A DNA stretch of 10,949 bases from DATDVL01 sp035290025 (GCA_035290025.1 DATDVL010000025.1:1-10949); one strand, 5' to 3'; shown: positions 1 through 6,400, numbered from the stretch's first letter. Notes: generated by a model from the sequence alone, not told the origin. Translations and numbers: made by a program.

Positions 1-70
1 CAAGCAGACTGCAGAAGAATCAACAGCAGCACTTACGCCATGGGAACGAGCCAAGAAGACAGCCCGCTAG
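1..70 (+). CDS. Possible C-terminal end of an upstream gene, cut by the window edge
   Basis: One frame is open from the window edge (first full codon at 2) to a TAG at 68-70 and reads KQTAEESTAALTPWERAKKTAR, an unremarkable soluble protein tail. If real, it overlaps the start of the next plus-strand gene by 31 bp, an arrangement compatible with the tight packing elsewhere here. No function can be given from 22 residues. The frame used by the next gene is also open to the edge, so the alternative is that the next gene simply begins outside the window and this frame is noise. Confidence 0.3.
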   Translation, partial: KQTAEESTAALTPWERAKKTAR

Positions 71-639
71 CACAAAAAGTAGCAGACCTCTCCCACGAAC
101 TCTGGCAAGAAACACAACGAGCACAACTCCAACCCCTTGACTTTGACGCACCAGAACCTGACAGTTACAACCCGTTCGCAACCACTACCTTGCTCGACCA
201 CCGACTACCAAAAAGAAACAAAACAGAACAACGACTCAAGGCAAGAAAACACACCATAACGAATGGAAAAGCACCACAAGGAAAAAAAGAACTGACCATT
301 CTCACGAGCTACGAAACACCACCACTCCAAGAAGAAAAAGTAGTAACCCATACCACCAGAACAAGAATAGACCTACCCGAACTACCATACCCACTCTGGA
401 CACGAGCAGGAGAAGAAGCAACAGAAGAAAACTTCCCCTATGGCCACAGAACACTTACCATAACACCTGGATGGATTGTCGAACAAGAAAACAAACAACG
501 CACTGCAGCACGCATCCGCGAACAAGGAACATTCGACCCGGAAGCACTAGAACATCTTACATTAGTAGATATCATAAAACTTCTCAACAGCACAACACCC
601 AGAAAAAATGTTCAACAGAACGGCACAACTATTATCTAA
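40..639 (+). CDS. Unrecognised 199-residue soluble protein
   Basis: I do not recognise the family. The 199-residue product is hydrophilic, with no signal peptide, membrane segment or cysteine cluster. It is rich in Thr, Glu, Gln, Arg and Pro, which partly reflects the A+C-rich plus strand. A Lys/Arg-rich stretch at about residues 58-83 could contact nucleic acid, but that is a guess. The ATG at 40 is the first in-frame start in the window. The frame stays open upstream to base 1, so the true start could lie outside. No TATA box is visible in the 39 bases before it, so it may be transcribed with an upstream gene. It ends 6 bp from the convergent purA stop codon. Confidence 0.6.
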   Translation: MGTSQEDSPLAQKVADLSHELWQETQRAQLQPLDFDAPEPDSYNPFATTTLLDHRLPKRNKTEQRLKARKHTITNGKAPQGKKELTILTSYETPPLQEEKVVTHTTRTRIDLPELPYPLWTRAGEEATEENFPYGHRTLTITPGWIVEQENKQRTAARIREQGTFDPEALEHLTLVDIIKLLNSTTPRKNVQQNGTTII

Positions 640-645
640 CAATAA

Positions 646-2094
646 TCAATAACGAAAAAGAAGATTTTCCTGACAAGGACCATTAGAAACAGCACCAATA
701 GGCACATCAACACGCCGTTCAACATCCGCCATCGCTTGAAGTAAGGATCTAGGCAAATCACAAAAACGTTTCGCAGCACCAGCACCAGCATATCCACGAT
801 GCGTACAATAACAAGGAACACGCAACGCCAAAACTTCCGGAGTACGAGGATAATTACTTACGATTTCATCATGCTCATCACGATAACTAAACGCAACCTG
901 AAAATCCTCTAAACCATCAGCATAATCAACACACGTAAGCACTAACTTAGAAGCACCACGAACAAGACCACCATTCATCGCAGCAGCATACGACAACGCA
1001 GGAACATCACACCAGCCTATACGACGAGGACGACCTGTCGTAGCACCATACTCCCCCGCAAACAAACGAACACCAACACCCTGGAAAAAAGAATCATGAG
1101 AACGCATCAAGTTACGAATAATAAGATGATTATGATCATACGTCGTGCCTTCCGCATCACGCGTAAAAGGAACACCAACATGCGCCAACTCCCACTCACG
1201 CGTATGCTCAGGATCAGCACAATGATCACGAGAACGCTGACCACCAAGCTCCGTAGGGAAAGGACCACCACCCACATGCGTCATGAAAGGAAACTTCAAC
1301 GTACCCAACGTCAAATCAACAGCACGAGCAGGCAAACCAACACCCGAAGCAAGACCATTCACTGAACAATCAGACGACGTCGCATAATCATGAACACCAT
1401 GCTCGATACTTAACAACAAACCCTGAGCACCCTCCAAAACCATACGCTTACCATCACGATACCAGCGATGCATCAACGCCGTCGTATCAGTAATTCGGTA
1501 ACGCACCACATCCACCTGTGGAGCAACCCAAGCAATCATGGCATCAACATCCAAACCCGGATAAACATCACATAACTTCTTCAAACGACGAGCAAGCACA
1601 TCCTTATCCAAAGCCTGGCCCATACTAATACCACGACGAGCAGTCTTATCTGTATAACAAGGACCAATACCCTTACCAGTAGAACCAATACCACCCTGCA
1701 TCTGCGACTGATTACGAGCACGATCAAAAGCGATATGATATGGAAAAACAACTTGTGCATCACTACTAATAAATAAATTATCACACGAAATACCATGAGC
1801 ACGAACTTCACAAATCTCATCAGTCAACGCTTCAGGATTAACAACCATACCACCACCCATCACCGCATCAACATCATCATACAACACACCTACTGGCAAC
1901 AGATGCAACTGGAAACGATGCTCATTCTTAATAACCGTATGACCCGCATTACCACCACCTGTACCACGAGCACACACCTGAAAACGACCAGAACCCACCA
2001 ACGCATCAACAATCTTACCCTTACCCGTATCACCACGCTGATTACATACCGTAGCAACAACCTGCGCATCACCTACTAAAGTATCAATCGTCAT
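646..2094 (-). CDS. purA: Adenylosuccinate synthetase (PurA), with an internal insertion
   Basis: Catalyses the GTP-dependent joining of IMP and aspartate to adenylosuccinate, the first step from IMP to AMP, in the cytosol. Visible motifs are the P-loop GDTGKGK at 21-27 (usual form GDEGKGK; the catalytic Asp is D22), GNAGHTV at 48-54 with catalytic His52, GIGPCYTDKTARRG at 142-155, EGAQG at 221-225, GGGPFPTEL at 275-283 and GATTGRPRR at 350-358. At 482 residues it exceeds the usual 340-430. Much of the excess is about 45-50 residues between FPTEL and EYGATTGR, beside the aspartate-binding loop. The guanine-binding TKxD motif reads TCVD (387-390), and the C-terminal STGPDR motif reads SNGPCQ. 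It has 14 cysteines. Its ATG overlaps the guaB stop (ATGA), so the two genes form an operon. The retained catalytic Asp argues against the phage-type enzyme PurZ. Confidence 0.93.
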   Translation of the reverse strand: MTIDTLVGDAQVVATVCNQRGDTGKGKIVDALVGSGRFQVCARGTGGGNAGHTVIKNEHRFQLHLLPVGVLYDDVDAVMGGGMVVNPEALTDEICEVRAHGISCDNLFISSDAQVVFPYHIAFDRARNQSQMQGGIGSTGKGIGPCYTDKTARRGISMGQALDKDVLARRLKKLCDVYPGLDVDAMIAWVAPQVDVVRYRITDTTALMHRWYRDGKRMVLEGAQGLLLSIEHGVHDYATSSDCSVNGLASGVGLPARAVDLTLGTLKFPFMTHVGGGPFPTELGGQRSRDHCADPEHTREWELAHVGVPFTRDAEGTTYDHNHLIIRNLMRSHDSFFQGVGVRLFAGEYGATTGRPRRIGWCDVPALSYAAAMNGGLVRGASKLVLTCVDYADGLEDFQVAFSYRDEHDEIVSNYPRTPEVLALRVPCYCTHRGYAGAGAAKRFCDLPRSLLQAMADVERRVDVPIGAVSNGPCQENLLFRY

Positions 2095-3596
2095 CGTTGC
2101 TTACCACCTGCATAATTCGGAGAAGAACGTGTAATCTGCACACCATGCGGATGCGACTCCACCTGACCAGCAGAAGAAATACGATGAAAATCAGCCTTAC
2201 GCTGCAACTCACTCACATTCGCAGCACCGACATACCCCATACCACGACGCAAACCACCCACATACTGATAAACAACATCAGCAAGCTTACCACGATATTC
2301 TGTCGTACCCTCAACACCCTCAGGAATCAACTGACCCTTACCCGTACGCACCTGACCATAACGAGCACGAGCAGTAGCAGAATCTTCCATAGCACCTAAC
2401 GAACCCATACCACGATACTCTTTGCGCAAACGACCAAGATCATCATATACTACACCACCCGGAGACTCATCCGTACCCGCAAACACCATACCCATCATCA
2501 CCGAAGCAGCGCCTACACCCAGAGCAATAGGAATATCACCTGTCTGTGTAATACCACCATCAGCACATAACGGAACAGCATTCTTCACCGCAACAGCACA
2601 CTGATACACCGCCATCACCTGCGGACAACCAATACCAGCAATTACTCTCGTCGTACAAATAGAACCAGGACCCTGACCAACCTTGATACCATCAGCACCC
2701 GCACGAACCAAACGAGCAGCAGAAGAACCCTCAGAAACATTACCCACAACAACATCACAATCAGCACGACGCTTCAACCAACGCAACGTCTCAACAACAG
2801 GCTTAGAATCAGCATGCGCAGAATCAATAACCAACACATCAACACCCTCCCTCACTAACAACTCCAAACGCCGCTCAGCATCCTCACGAACACCCACTGC
2901 AGCACCCACCAACAAACGACCCTCTGTATCAACATTAAAATCAGCAGAAGAACCCGTCACGATACGCTTCACATCAGACCACACATACATCCCACGCAAA
3001 CGACCAGACTTTTCCACCAACGGCAAAACTTTCTTACGAGACCGCAACATTATCTTATACGCCTCACCCAACGAAGTATCAGGAGCAGCAGTCAAAACAT
3101 CCTTAGACATAATATGAACAACACGACGATCTGGATCATCACAAAAATCAAAATCATTACCAGAAACAATGCCTACCAAACAGCCATCATGAGCAACTAC
3201 AGGAAACGTCTCAAAAGAATACCCCTTAGCAGCACGCAACGCCAAAACGTTTTCAACATTATCAGAAGCCTTTACCGTCACTGGCTCATCAATACGCCCA
3301 TGCAAATGATGCTTGACACGACGAACCTCAGCAGCCTGATCCTCTGGAGACAAACCACGATGAATAATACCCAAACCACCTACCATAGCCAACGCAATAG
3401 CCAAACGTGACTCTGTAACACGATCCATAGGCGCAGATACTAACGGAACCTTCAAGGACACATTACGAGAAAAACTAGAAGAGACATCAACATCATCAGG
3501 CATGACACGAGCATACCCTGTCTTCAAACGAACATCATCATATGTTAATGCTAAACCCTGACGTTTCATACTTGCAAAAAAACTTTTCTTACTCAC
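2091..3596 (-). CDS. guaB: IMP dehydrogenase with CBS pair
   Basis: Oxidises IMP to XMP with NAD+, the committed step of GMP synthesis. Counting from the GTG at 3596 (501 residues): TIM-barrel start with ALTYDDV at about 16-22, a CBS-pair region at about 100-214, GQGPGSICTTR with catalytic Cys314 (usual form GIGPGSICTTR), CADGGI at 344-349, YRGMGS at 394-399, flap Arg-Tyr at 412-413, PEGVEG at 425-430, and a C-terminal HPHGVQIT. The start is uncertain. The frame is open to a TTG at 3644, but a TATA box at 3623-3630 lies inside that extension. GTG 3596 is about 30 nt from the TATA centre and keeps an N-terminal segment like that of other family members; ATG 3569 is the next option. It is first in an operon with purA, overlapping it by 4 bp. 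Confidence 0.95.
   Translation of the reverse strand: MSKKSFFASMKRQGLALTYDDVRLKTGYARVMPDDVDVSSSFSRNVSLKVPLVSAPMDRVTESRLAIALAMVGGLGIIHRGLSPEDQAAEVRRVKHHLHGRIDEPVTVKASDNVENVLALRAAKGYSFETFPVVAHDGCLVGIVSGNDFDFCDDPDRRVVHIMSKDVLTAAPDTSLGEAYKIMLRSRKKVLPLVEKSGRLRGMYVWSDVKRIVTGSSADFNVDTEGRLLVGAAVGVREDAERRLELLVREGVDVLVIDSAHADSKPVVETLRWLKRRADCDVVVGNVSEGSSAARLVRAGADGIKVGQGPGSICTTRVIAGIGCPQVMAVYQCAVAVKNAVPLCADGGITQTGDIPIALGVGAASVMMGMVFAGTDESPGGVVYDDLGRLRKEYRGMGSLGAMEDSATARARYGQVRTGKGQLIPEGVEGTTEYRGKLADVVYQYVGGLRRGMGYVGAANVSELQRKADFHRISSAGQVESHPHGVQITRSSPNYAGGKQR
2104..2109 (-). promoter_or_regulatory. Shine-Dalgarno site for purA inside the end of guaB
   Basis: On the minus strand AGGTGG lies nine nucleotides before the purA ATG, matching the archaeal anti-Shine-Dalgarno complement (GGAGGTGAT). 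It overlaps the last guaB codons. It is notable because first genes of transcripts in this window seem leaderless and lack such a site, so purA appears to rely on internal initiation or on coupling through the ATGA overlap. Confidence 0.5.
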
Positions 3597-3622
3597 GTTA
3601 CCAAAAATGAGACTATCAAAAG

Positions 3623-3630
3623 TATATAAA
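3623..3630 (-). promoter_or_regulatory. TATA box of the guaB-purA operon
   Basis: The minus strand reads TTTATATA. Archaeal transcription starts roughly 25 bases after the TATA centre, so RNA should begin near 3600, just before the GTG at 3596 and about 30 nt before the ATG at 3569. This excludes the TTG at 3644 as a start for this promoter. Inferred from sequence and spacing only. Confidence 0.5.
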
Positions 3631-3655
3631 AGTGATTTATCCAAACGAAGAGACG

Positions 3656-3661
3656 AAAAAA
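3656..3661 (-). terminator. Oligo-T tract after the tRNA
   Basis: Six T residues on the minus strand directly follow the tRNA discriminator base. Archaeal RNA polymerase commonly terminates at such runs without a hairpin. It separates the tRNA transcript from the guaB promoter about 25 bp further on. The tract also shows that CCA is not encoded. Confidence 0.4.
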
Positions 3662-3765
3662 TGCGGGAGTAAGGATTTGAACCTTAGTAGGCACTAAGCC
3701 ACTAGCACCTCAAGTTGGCCGATTATTCATCTCTAGCCCATTTGACCGAGCTCTGGCACTCCCGC
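3662..3765 (-). tRNA. tRNA-Leu (anticodon GAG), intron-containing
   Basis: On the minus strand the acceptor stem GCGGGAG pairs with CTCCCGC and the discriminator is A. The D arm closes as CCA/TGG with GG in its loop. The T arm is TAAGG-TTCAAAT-CCTTA. A class II variable arm has GGC/GCC closing TTAGT. The anticodon arm only forms after removing 18 nt: CTAG joined to C then gives CTAGC pairing with GCTAG around the loop TTGAGGT, placing GAG (3711-3709) after T33. The spliced molecule is 86 nt, normal for tRNA-Leu. CCA is not encoded. A TATA-like element lies 28 nt upstream and a T run follows. Leu rather than Ser is supported by the GAG anticodon and the A discriminator. Confidence 0.9.
3715..3732 (-). 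other. 18-nt tRNA intron at non-canonical position 30/31
   Basis: The segment AGATGAATAATCGGCCAA splits the anticodon stem between positions 30 and 31 instead of the usual 37/38. A bulge-helix-bulge can be drawn. The central 4-bp helix is GGCT (3738-3735) with GGCC (3720-3717), the last pair being G-U. A 3-nt bulge AG|A precedes an inner GAT/ATC stem with a GAATA loop, and a second 3-nt bulge AA|C follows. Both cuts fall between the second and third bulge nucleotides, as known for archaeal splicing endonuclease. The outer helix is poor, so this is a relaxed motif. Confidence 0.75.
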
Positions 3766-3788
3766 GCAACACAGCAACAAGAAAAAGT

Positions 3789-3798
3789 GTTTTTAAGG
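3789..3798 (-). promoter_or_regulatory. TATA-like promoter element of tRNA-Leu
   Basis: The minus strand reads CCTTAAAAAC, centred 28 nt upstream of the tRNA 5' end, the spacing expected for an archaeal box A. The CC before it may act as part of a TFB recognition element. The rpo3 promoter has nearly the same core. Confidence 0.5.
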
Positions 3799-3834
3799 AT
3801 ATCGCCTTAGACTATTACTCAGAAAGCACAAGTC

Positions 3835-3841
3835 TTATAAG
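3835..3841 (+). promoter_or_regulatory. TATA box of the 209-residue gene
   Basis: TTATAAG is centred 28 nt before the ATG at 3866. RNA would start within a few bases of the start codon, so the transcript would be leaderless. The element sits back-to-back with the tRNA promoter in a 100-bp divergent spacer. Confidence 0.45.
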
Positions 3842-3865
3842 TTAACCACTGTAGAGTACTCTAAA

Positions 3866-4495
3866 ATGACACCTATTGTTACCCCCCACGAACTCGAAGA
3901 CTTACTCACACGCTACCGCGAAGCACCCCACCTCGCACGAGCAGCAGCAGAACAAACACCGCTCAGCACAGAAGAACTAGCCATCATCCTGCACACCTTA
4001 CGAACACCCCACTACCAAAAACAGGGAAAAACACTAGCGCTTTCCACCGTCAGAGAACGACTACGAACAGAACAAGCAACACGAGAACCTGGCATCAGAG
4101 ACGGGATAGCATTCCTCCTCCAAACAGACCTAACAAAAATATTTGACGCAAGAAATAAAGAAGCACCTACAAACTACGTACGAGACACAGTCCTACAACT
4201 CGACCCAAAAACCCACGGCATACATATCACCAAAAAAAGAATACTCATCGTTGGAGAAACACTCATGGGCATCTACCAAGCAATCATTACTGCATTAGAC
4301 CACGGCAACCAACACTACAAAAACCATCTGGTAGAACCACTAGCAACGCCAAAACTTTTAGAACAAGGACTACGACGATCCTACGCGTCATGGCAAGAAG
4401 CACACCAAGAAGGACGCTGGGGATGGGCCTACGCACGCAGCAAAAACCCAGAAAAAAGAAGACTCTTCGACATTCTGAACGGACTTACACGCTAA
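3866..4495 (+). CDS. Unrecognised 209-residue soluble protein
   Basis: No family recognised. The product is hydrophilic and likely mostly helical, with no signal peptide, membrane segment, cysteines or nucleotide-binding loop. A helical segment at about residues 30-75 (STEELAIILHTL onwards, then a Lys/Arg-containing stretch with STVRERLR) could be a helix-turn-helix, but I cannot confirm it. The C-terminal third is rich in Trp, Arg and Lys (GWGWAYARSKNPEKRR near 182-197). The ATG at 3866 is set by the TATA box 28 nt upstream. Codon use is strongly A/C-rich, like other plus-strand genes here, so it is not obviously a recent arrival. It precedes vapBC by 65 bp, but vapB has its own promoter. 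Confidence 0.7.
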   Translation: MTPIVTPHELEDLLTRYREAPHLARAAAEQTPLSTEELAIILHTLRTPHYQKQGKTLALSTVRERLRTEQATREPGIRDGIAFLLQTDLTKIFDARNKEAPTNYVRDTVLQLDPKTHGIHITKKRILIVGETLMGIYQAIITALDHGNQHYKNHLVEPLATPKLLEQGLRRSYASWQEAHQEGRWGWAYARSKNPEKRRLFDILNGLTR

Positions 4496-4504
4496 TTACT
4501 AAGA

Positions 4505-4548
4505 ACTGTGTAAACTGTGTAAACACAACATTTATATATAAACACAAC
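4505..4548 (+). promoter_or_regulatory. vapBC promoter with two sets of short direct repeats
   Basis: The TATA box TTTATATATAAA (4531-4542) is centred about 25 nt before the vapB ATG. Upstream, ACTGTGTAA occurs twice in tandem (4505-4513, 4514-4522). TAAACACAAC occurs at 4520-4529 and again at 4539-4548, the two copies bracketing the TATA core 19 bp apart. GTGT and ACAC also form a short inverted pair at 4517-4526. VapB-type antitoxins generally repress their own operon through ribbon-helix-helix binding to short repeats, so these are candidate operators. Binding is inferred. Confidence 0.5.
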
Positions 4549-4560
4549 CTACACTTATTC

Positions 4561-4833
4561 ATGCCAACGATTACTATTAACGTCTCAGAAGGACTAAAAA
4601 AGAAACTAGACCAACACCCCATCTTCAACTGGTCAGCCATAGCACGAGAAGCCATACAAAAAAAGATTGAACTCCAAGAAGCACTTGAAACATTCAGCAA
4701 AGACAGTACCATGACAGAGAAAGATGCTATTATCATGGGTAGAACTATCAAAAAAGCTATGTGGGAAGACCACTACAAAAACGTTTTCGGAAAATCTTCG
4801 GAAAAAAGACAACAACTGTTAAAAAAGAATTAA
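4561..4833 (+). CDS. vapB: VapB-type ribbon-helix-helix antitoxin
   Basis: A 90-residue protein. Its N-terminus (TITINVSEGLKKKL, then WSAIAREAIQKKI) has the form of a ribbon-helix-helix DNA-binding domain: one strand, then two helices. It is followed by an acidic/basic helical tail (TMTEKDAIIMGRTIKKAMWEDHY) of the kind that wraps a VapC toxin. The family neutralises the partner PIN ribonuclease and represses its own promoter. The ATG at 4561 fits the TATA box 25 nt upstream; the frame is open further back, but that extension would read through the promoter and overlap the preceding gene. vapC follows after 14 bp. Assignment rests on fold-like sequence and the neighbour. Confidence 0.85.
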   Translation: MPTITINVSEGLKKKLDQHPIFNWSAIAREAIQKKIELQEALETFSKDSTMTEKDAIIMGRTIKKAMWEDHYKNVFGKSSEKRQQLLKKN

Positions 4834-4847
4834 TACTACATTCTAGG

Positions 4848-5264
4848 ATGCAGCTTGTTATTGATGCAAACATACTCTTCGCAGCACTCATCAAAGAAGG
4901 CATAAACACAACCATTATAGGAACACCCAACATCCAATTTTTAGCACCTGCATACCTCTACCAAGAACTAGAAAAACACAAAGAATTCATACTAGAAAAA
5001 ACAACACGAACACCAGAAGAATTCTCCCAACTACTCACCCACCTTAAAGAAAACATAACCACACTCACGGACGAAGAACTAGAACCCTACGGAAAAACAG
5101 CAACAACCATAAGCCCAGACCCCGGAGACATCGCCTACTTCGCAACAGCACTACACAGCAACTGCCCCATCTGGAGCAACGATAAACGACTCAAACAACA
5201 AAAACTTATACCCATCATAACAACACAAGAACTCATCACACTACTTACAACTTCAACTTCTTAA
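4848..5264 (+). CDS. vapC: VapC-type PIN-domain toxin ribonuclease
   Basis: A 138-residue PIN domain; the family cuts RNA (often tRNA or rRNA) with Mg2+ or Mn2+. Candidate acidic metal ligands are Asp6 in VIDANI, Glu40 in YQELEKH, Asp94 in SPDPGDIAYFATAL and Asp112 in SNDKRL, the spacing expected for PIN. The ATG at 4848 is chosen because it starts directly at the first PIN strand and follows the vapB stop by 14 bp; a longer version from 4761 would overlap vapB and add an unrelated basic leader. The last 20 bp overlap the convergent rpo3 gene. All four acidic residues are present, so it is probably active. Confidence 0.88.
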   Translation: MQLVIDANILFAALIKEGINTTIIGTPNIQFLAPAYLYQELEKHKEFILEKTTRTPEEFSQLLTHLKENITTLTDEELEPYGKTATTISPDPGDIAYFATALHSNCPIWSNDKRLKQQKLIPIITTQELITLLTTSTS

Positions 5265-6000
5265 CCAACTTATCAAAATTCTCCAACTTTTCCACCATCT
5301 GATCAGTAGCAGCAGACAAAATCTCACGAGCAGACAACTGACCAAACGATTCTAACGTGCAGAGAAACTTATCCTGAGACAAAACACGAGCAACACCCGG
5401 AAGATCGTAATCAAAACACAACAAACACTTACCATCAGACGTAGCCTTAGCAGCAGGAACCAACGACTTATGCACATCACACACAGGAACTTTGACACCA
5501 TCAACCTTAAACTCGGGCAACGCCTGATAGAAGAATAAACCTGGAGAAAACTTAGCATGGACCTTACCCTGGCCGAGAACAGCAGTAGCAGATAATTCAA
5601 CATCCTGACCCTTCAACAACTTGACTAACGGCATCCTAGGAAAAACAGGCTGAATAGCCTTATCCTTAGACTTCAAATCAGAAGCATAAACCGTGCCAGG
5701 ACCATCAACCTTTAACGTTAAAATAACCTGACAGGAAGCACAACCCTTACCTTCACACTTACAACCCGCTTGAAGATTATACGACTTCAAATCCGTCGAT
5801 AACGGGACTAAACCCATACGCAACGCTAACTGCTCATCATACAACGCAGAAGCATTATCCTTGAATTCGACAATATCAATAGCTAACGTAGGGACTTCAT
5901 CCATGATTAAACGACGAATAGTATTCACTAACGCAGGAGAAACACTAGAAAGAACAAAAACAACCTTCTCATCAGACGAATGCAAGAACTGGATATCCAT
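5245..6000 (-). CDS. rpoD: DNA-directed RNA polymerase subunit D (Rpo3)
   Basis: Archaeal counterpart of eukaryotic RPB3 and the bacterial alpha N-terminal domain; it pairs with subunit L to form the assembly platform of RNA polymerase. Visible are the start SPALVNTIRRLIMDEVPTLA (21-40), EQLALRMGLVPLSTD (56-70), the cysteine loop C80-C82-C87-C90 typical of archaeal D and RPB3, and the second half of the dimerisation domain (about 220-251). C174, C192 and C195 fall where some archaeal D subunits bind an Fe-S cluster, but I do not see a fourth cysteine nearby. Length (251) is normal. It stands alone here rather than in a ribosomal-protein operon. A TATA box lies 28 nt before the ATG. Its last codons overlap vapC. 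Confidence 0.95.
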   Translation of the reverse strand: MDIQFLHSSDEKVVFVLSSVSPALVNTIRRLIMDEVPTLAIDIVEFKDNASALYDEQLALRMGLVPLSTDLKSYNLQAGCKCEGKGCASCQVILTLKVDGPGTVYASDLKSKDKAIQPVFPRMPLVKLLKGQDVELSATAVLGQGKVHAKFSPGLFFYQALPEFKVDGVKVPVCDVHKSLVPAAKATSDGKCLLCFDYDLPGVARVLSQDKFLCTLESFGQLSAREILSAATDQMVEKLENFDKLVKKLKL

Positions 6001-6022
6001 ACAAAAGAAAGGTGAAATGAAG

Positions 6023-6034
6023 GTTTTTAAAGGT
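6023..6034 (-). promoter_or_regulatory. TATA-like promoter of rpo3
   Basis: The minus strand reads CCTTTAAAAACC, centred about 28 nt before the ATG at 6000, implying a leaderless or nearly leaderless mRNA. No Shine-Dalgarno site precedes the ATG. The core resembles the tRNA-Leu promoter. It lies just past the stop of the upstream membrane-protein gene, so rpo3 need not depend on read-through. Confidence 0.5.
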
Positions 6035-6052
6035 TACGTTGAGGGTTGGAAG

Positions 6053-6370
6053 TTATGACGGAGGTAAGATTAATTCACCCAAAAAGGTTACTGCCGCACC
6101 AATCATCGTCCCTAGAAAAAATGTAAAACTAGAAGAGTCTAACTTTCCTAAAGCAACTAAACCTCCAGACACAAGGGTCATTACTAGTAGTATAACTAAA
6201 AAACCTATTACACCTAACCTAATCTTAGGAGATTCAACTTTTTCAAGTTTAGTTTGGAAGTACTGATGTAAAAGAGGGAGACCCTGTTCTATAGCCTTCT
6301 GTAAAAGCTGATTACCCTGTAATTGGGCTTCTAACTGTTTCTTTTGTAGTTCTAACTCTTCTTTACGCAT
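6053..6370 (-). CDS. Small coiled-coil protein with two membrane segments
   Basis: A 105-residue protein of no family I recognise. Residues 1-48 are charged and Gln/Leu-rich (RKEELELQKKQLEAQLQ), typical of a coiled coil. Two hydrophobic segments follow at about 50-74 (GVIGFLVILLVMTLVSGG) and 82-101 (FFLGTMIGAAVTFLGEL), making a hairpin membrane anchor. The ATG at 6370 is preferred over an in-frame GTG at 6412 because the TATA-like element at 6390-6400 lies 24 nt upstream of it. The gene reads away from the accessory block, and the left 32-bp repeat lies upstream of its promoter. The plus-strand A/C excess is weaker here than in flanking core genes. Confidence 0.75.
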   Translation of the reverse strand: MRKEELELQKKQLEAQLQGNQLLQKAIEQGLPLLHQYFQTKLEKVESPKIRLGVIGFLVILLVMTLVSGGLVALGKLDSSSFTFFLGTMIGAAVTFLGELILPPS

Positions 6371-6389
6371 GTATACCCAAAAGTAATTA

Positions 6390-6400
6390 ACATTTAAAAA
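6390..6400 (-). promoter_or_regulatory. TATA-like promoter of the membrane-protein gene
   Basis: The minus strand reads CTTTTTAAATG, centred about 24 nt before the ATG at 6370, giving a leaderless start. An in-frame GTG at 6412 would lie upstream of this element. Confidence 0.4.

Noticed and set aside
646..2094. PurZ (2-aminoadenylosuccinate synthetase of phage Z-genome pathways) instead of PurA
   Set aside because: The catalytic Asp of the P-loop (Asp22) is retained, the gene is coupled to host guaB, and no PurZ-pathway genes are nearby.
646..3596. Plus-strand open frames across purA and guaB (for example 1096-1365, 1795-2079, 2683-3117)
   Set aside because: They lie antisense to two clear enzymes, show low-complexity Thr/Arg-rich translations caused by the strand skew, and have no promoters or recognisable domains.
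3597..3644. Longer guaB start at TTG 3644
   Set aside because: The extension contains the TATA box at 3623-3630, and the added residues do not resemble family N-termini; GTG 3596 or ATG 3569 fits the promoter spacing.
4390..4560. Longer vapB reading frame starting at 4390
   Set aside because: It would overlap the preceding gene and translate the promoter and its repeats; the ribbon-helix-helix domain begins at the ATG at 4561.
4761..4847. Longer vapC frame starting at 4761
   Set aside because: It overlaps vapB and adds a basic leader unrelated to PIN domains, which start with the strand at MQLVIDANI.
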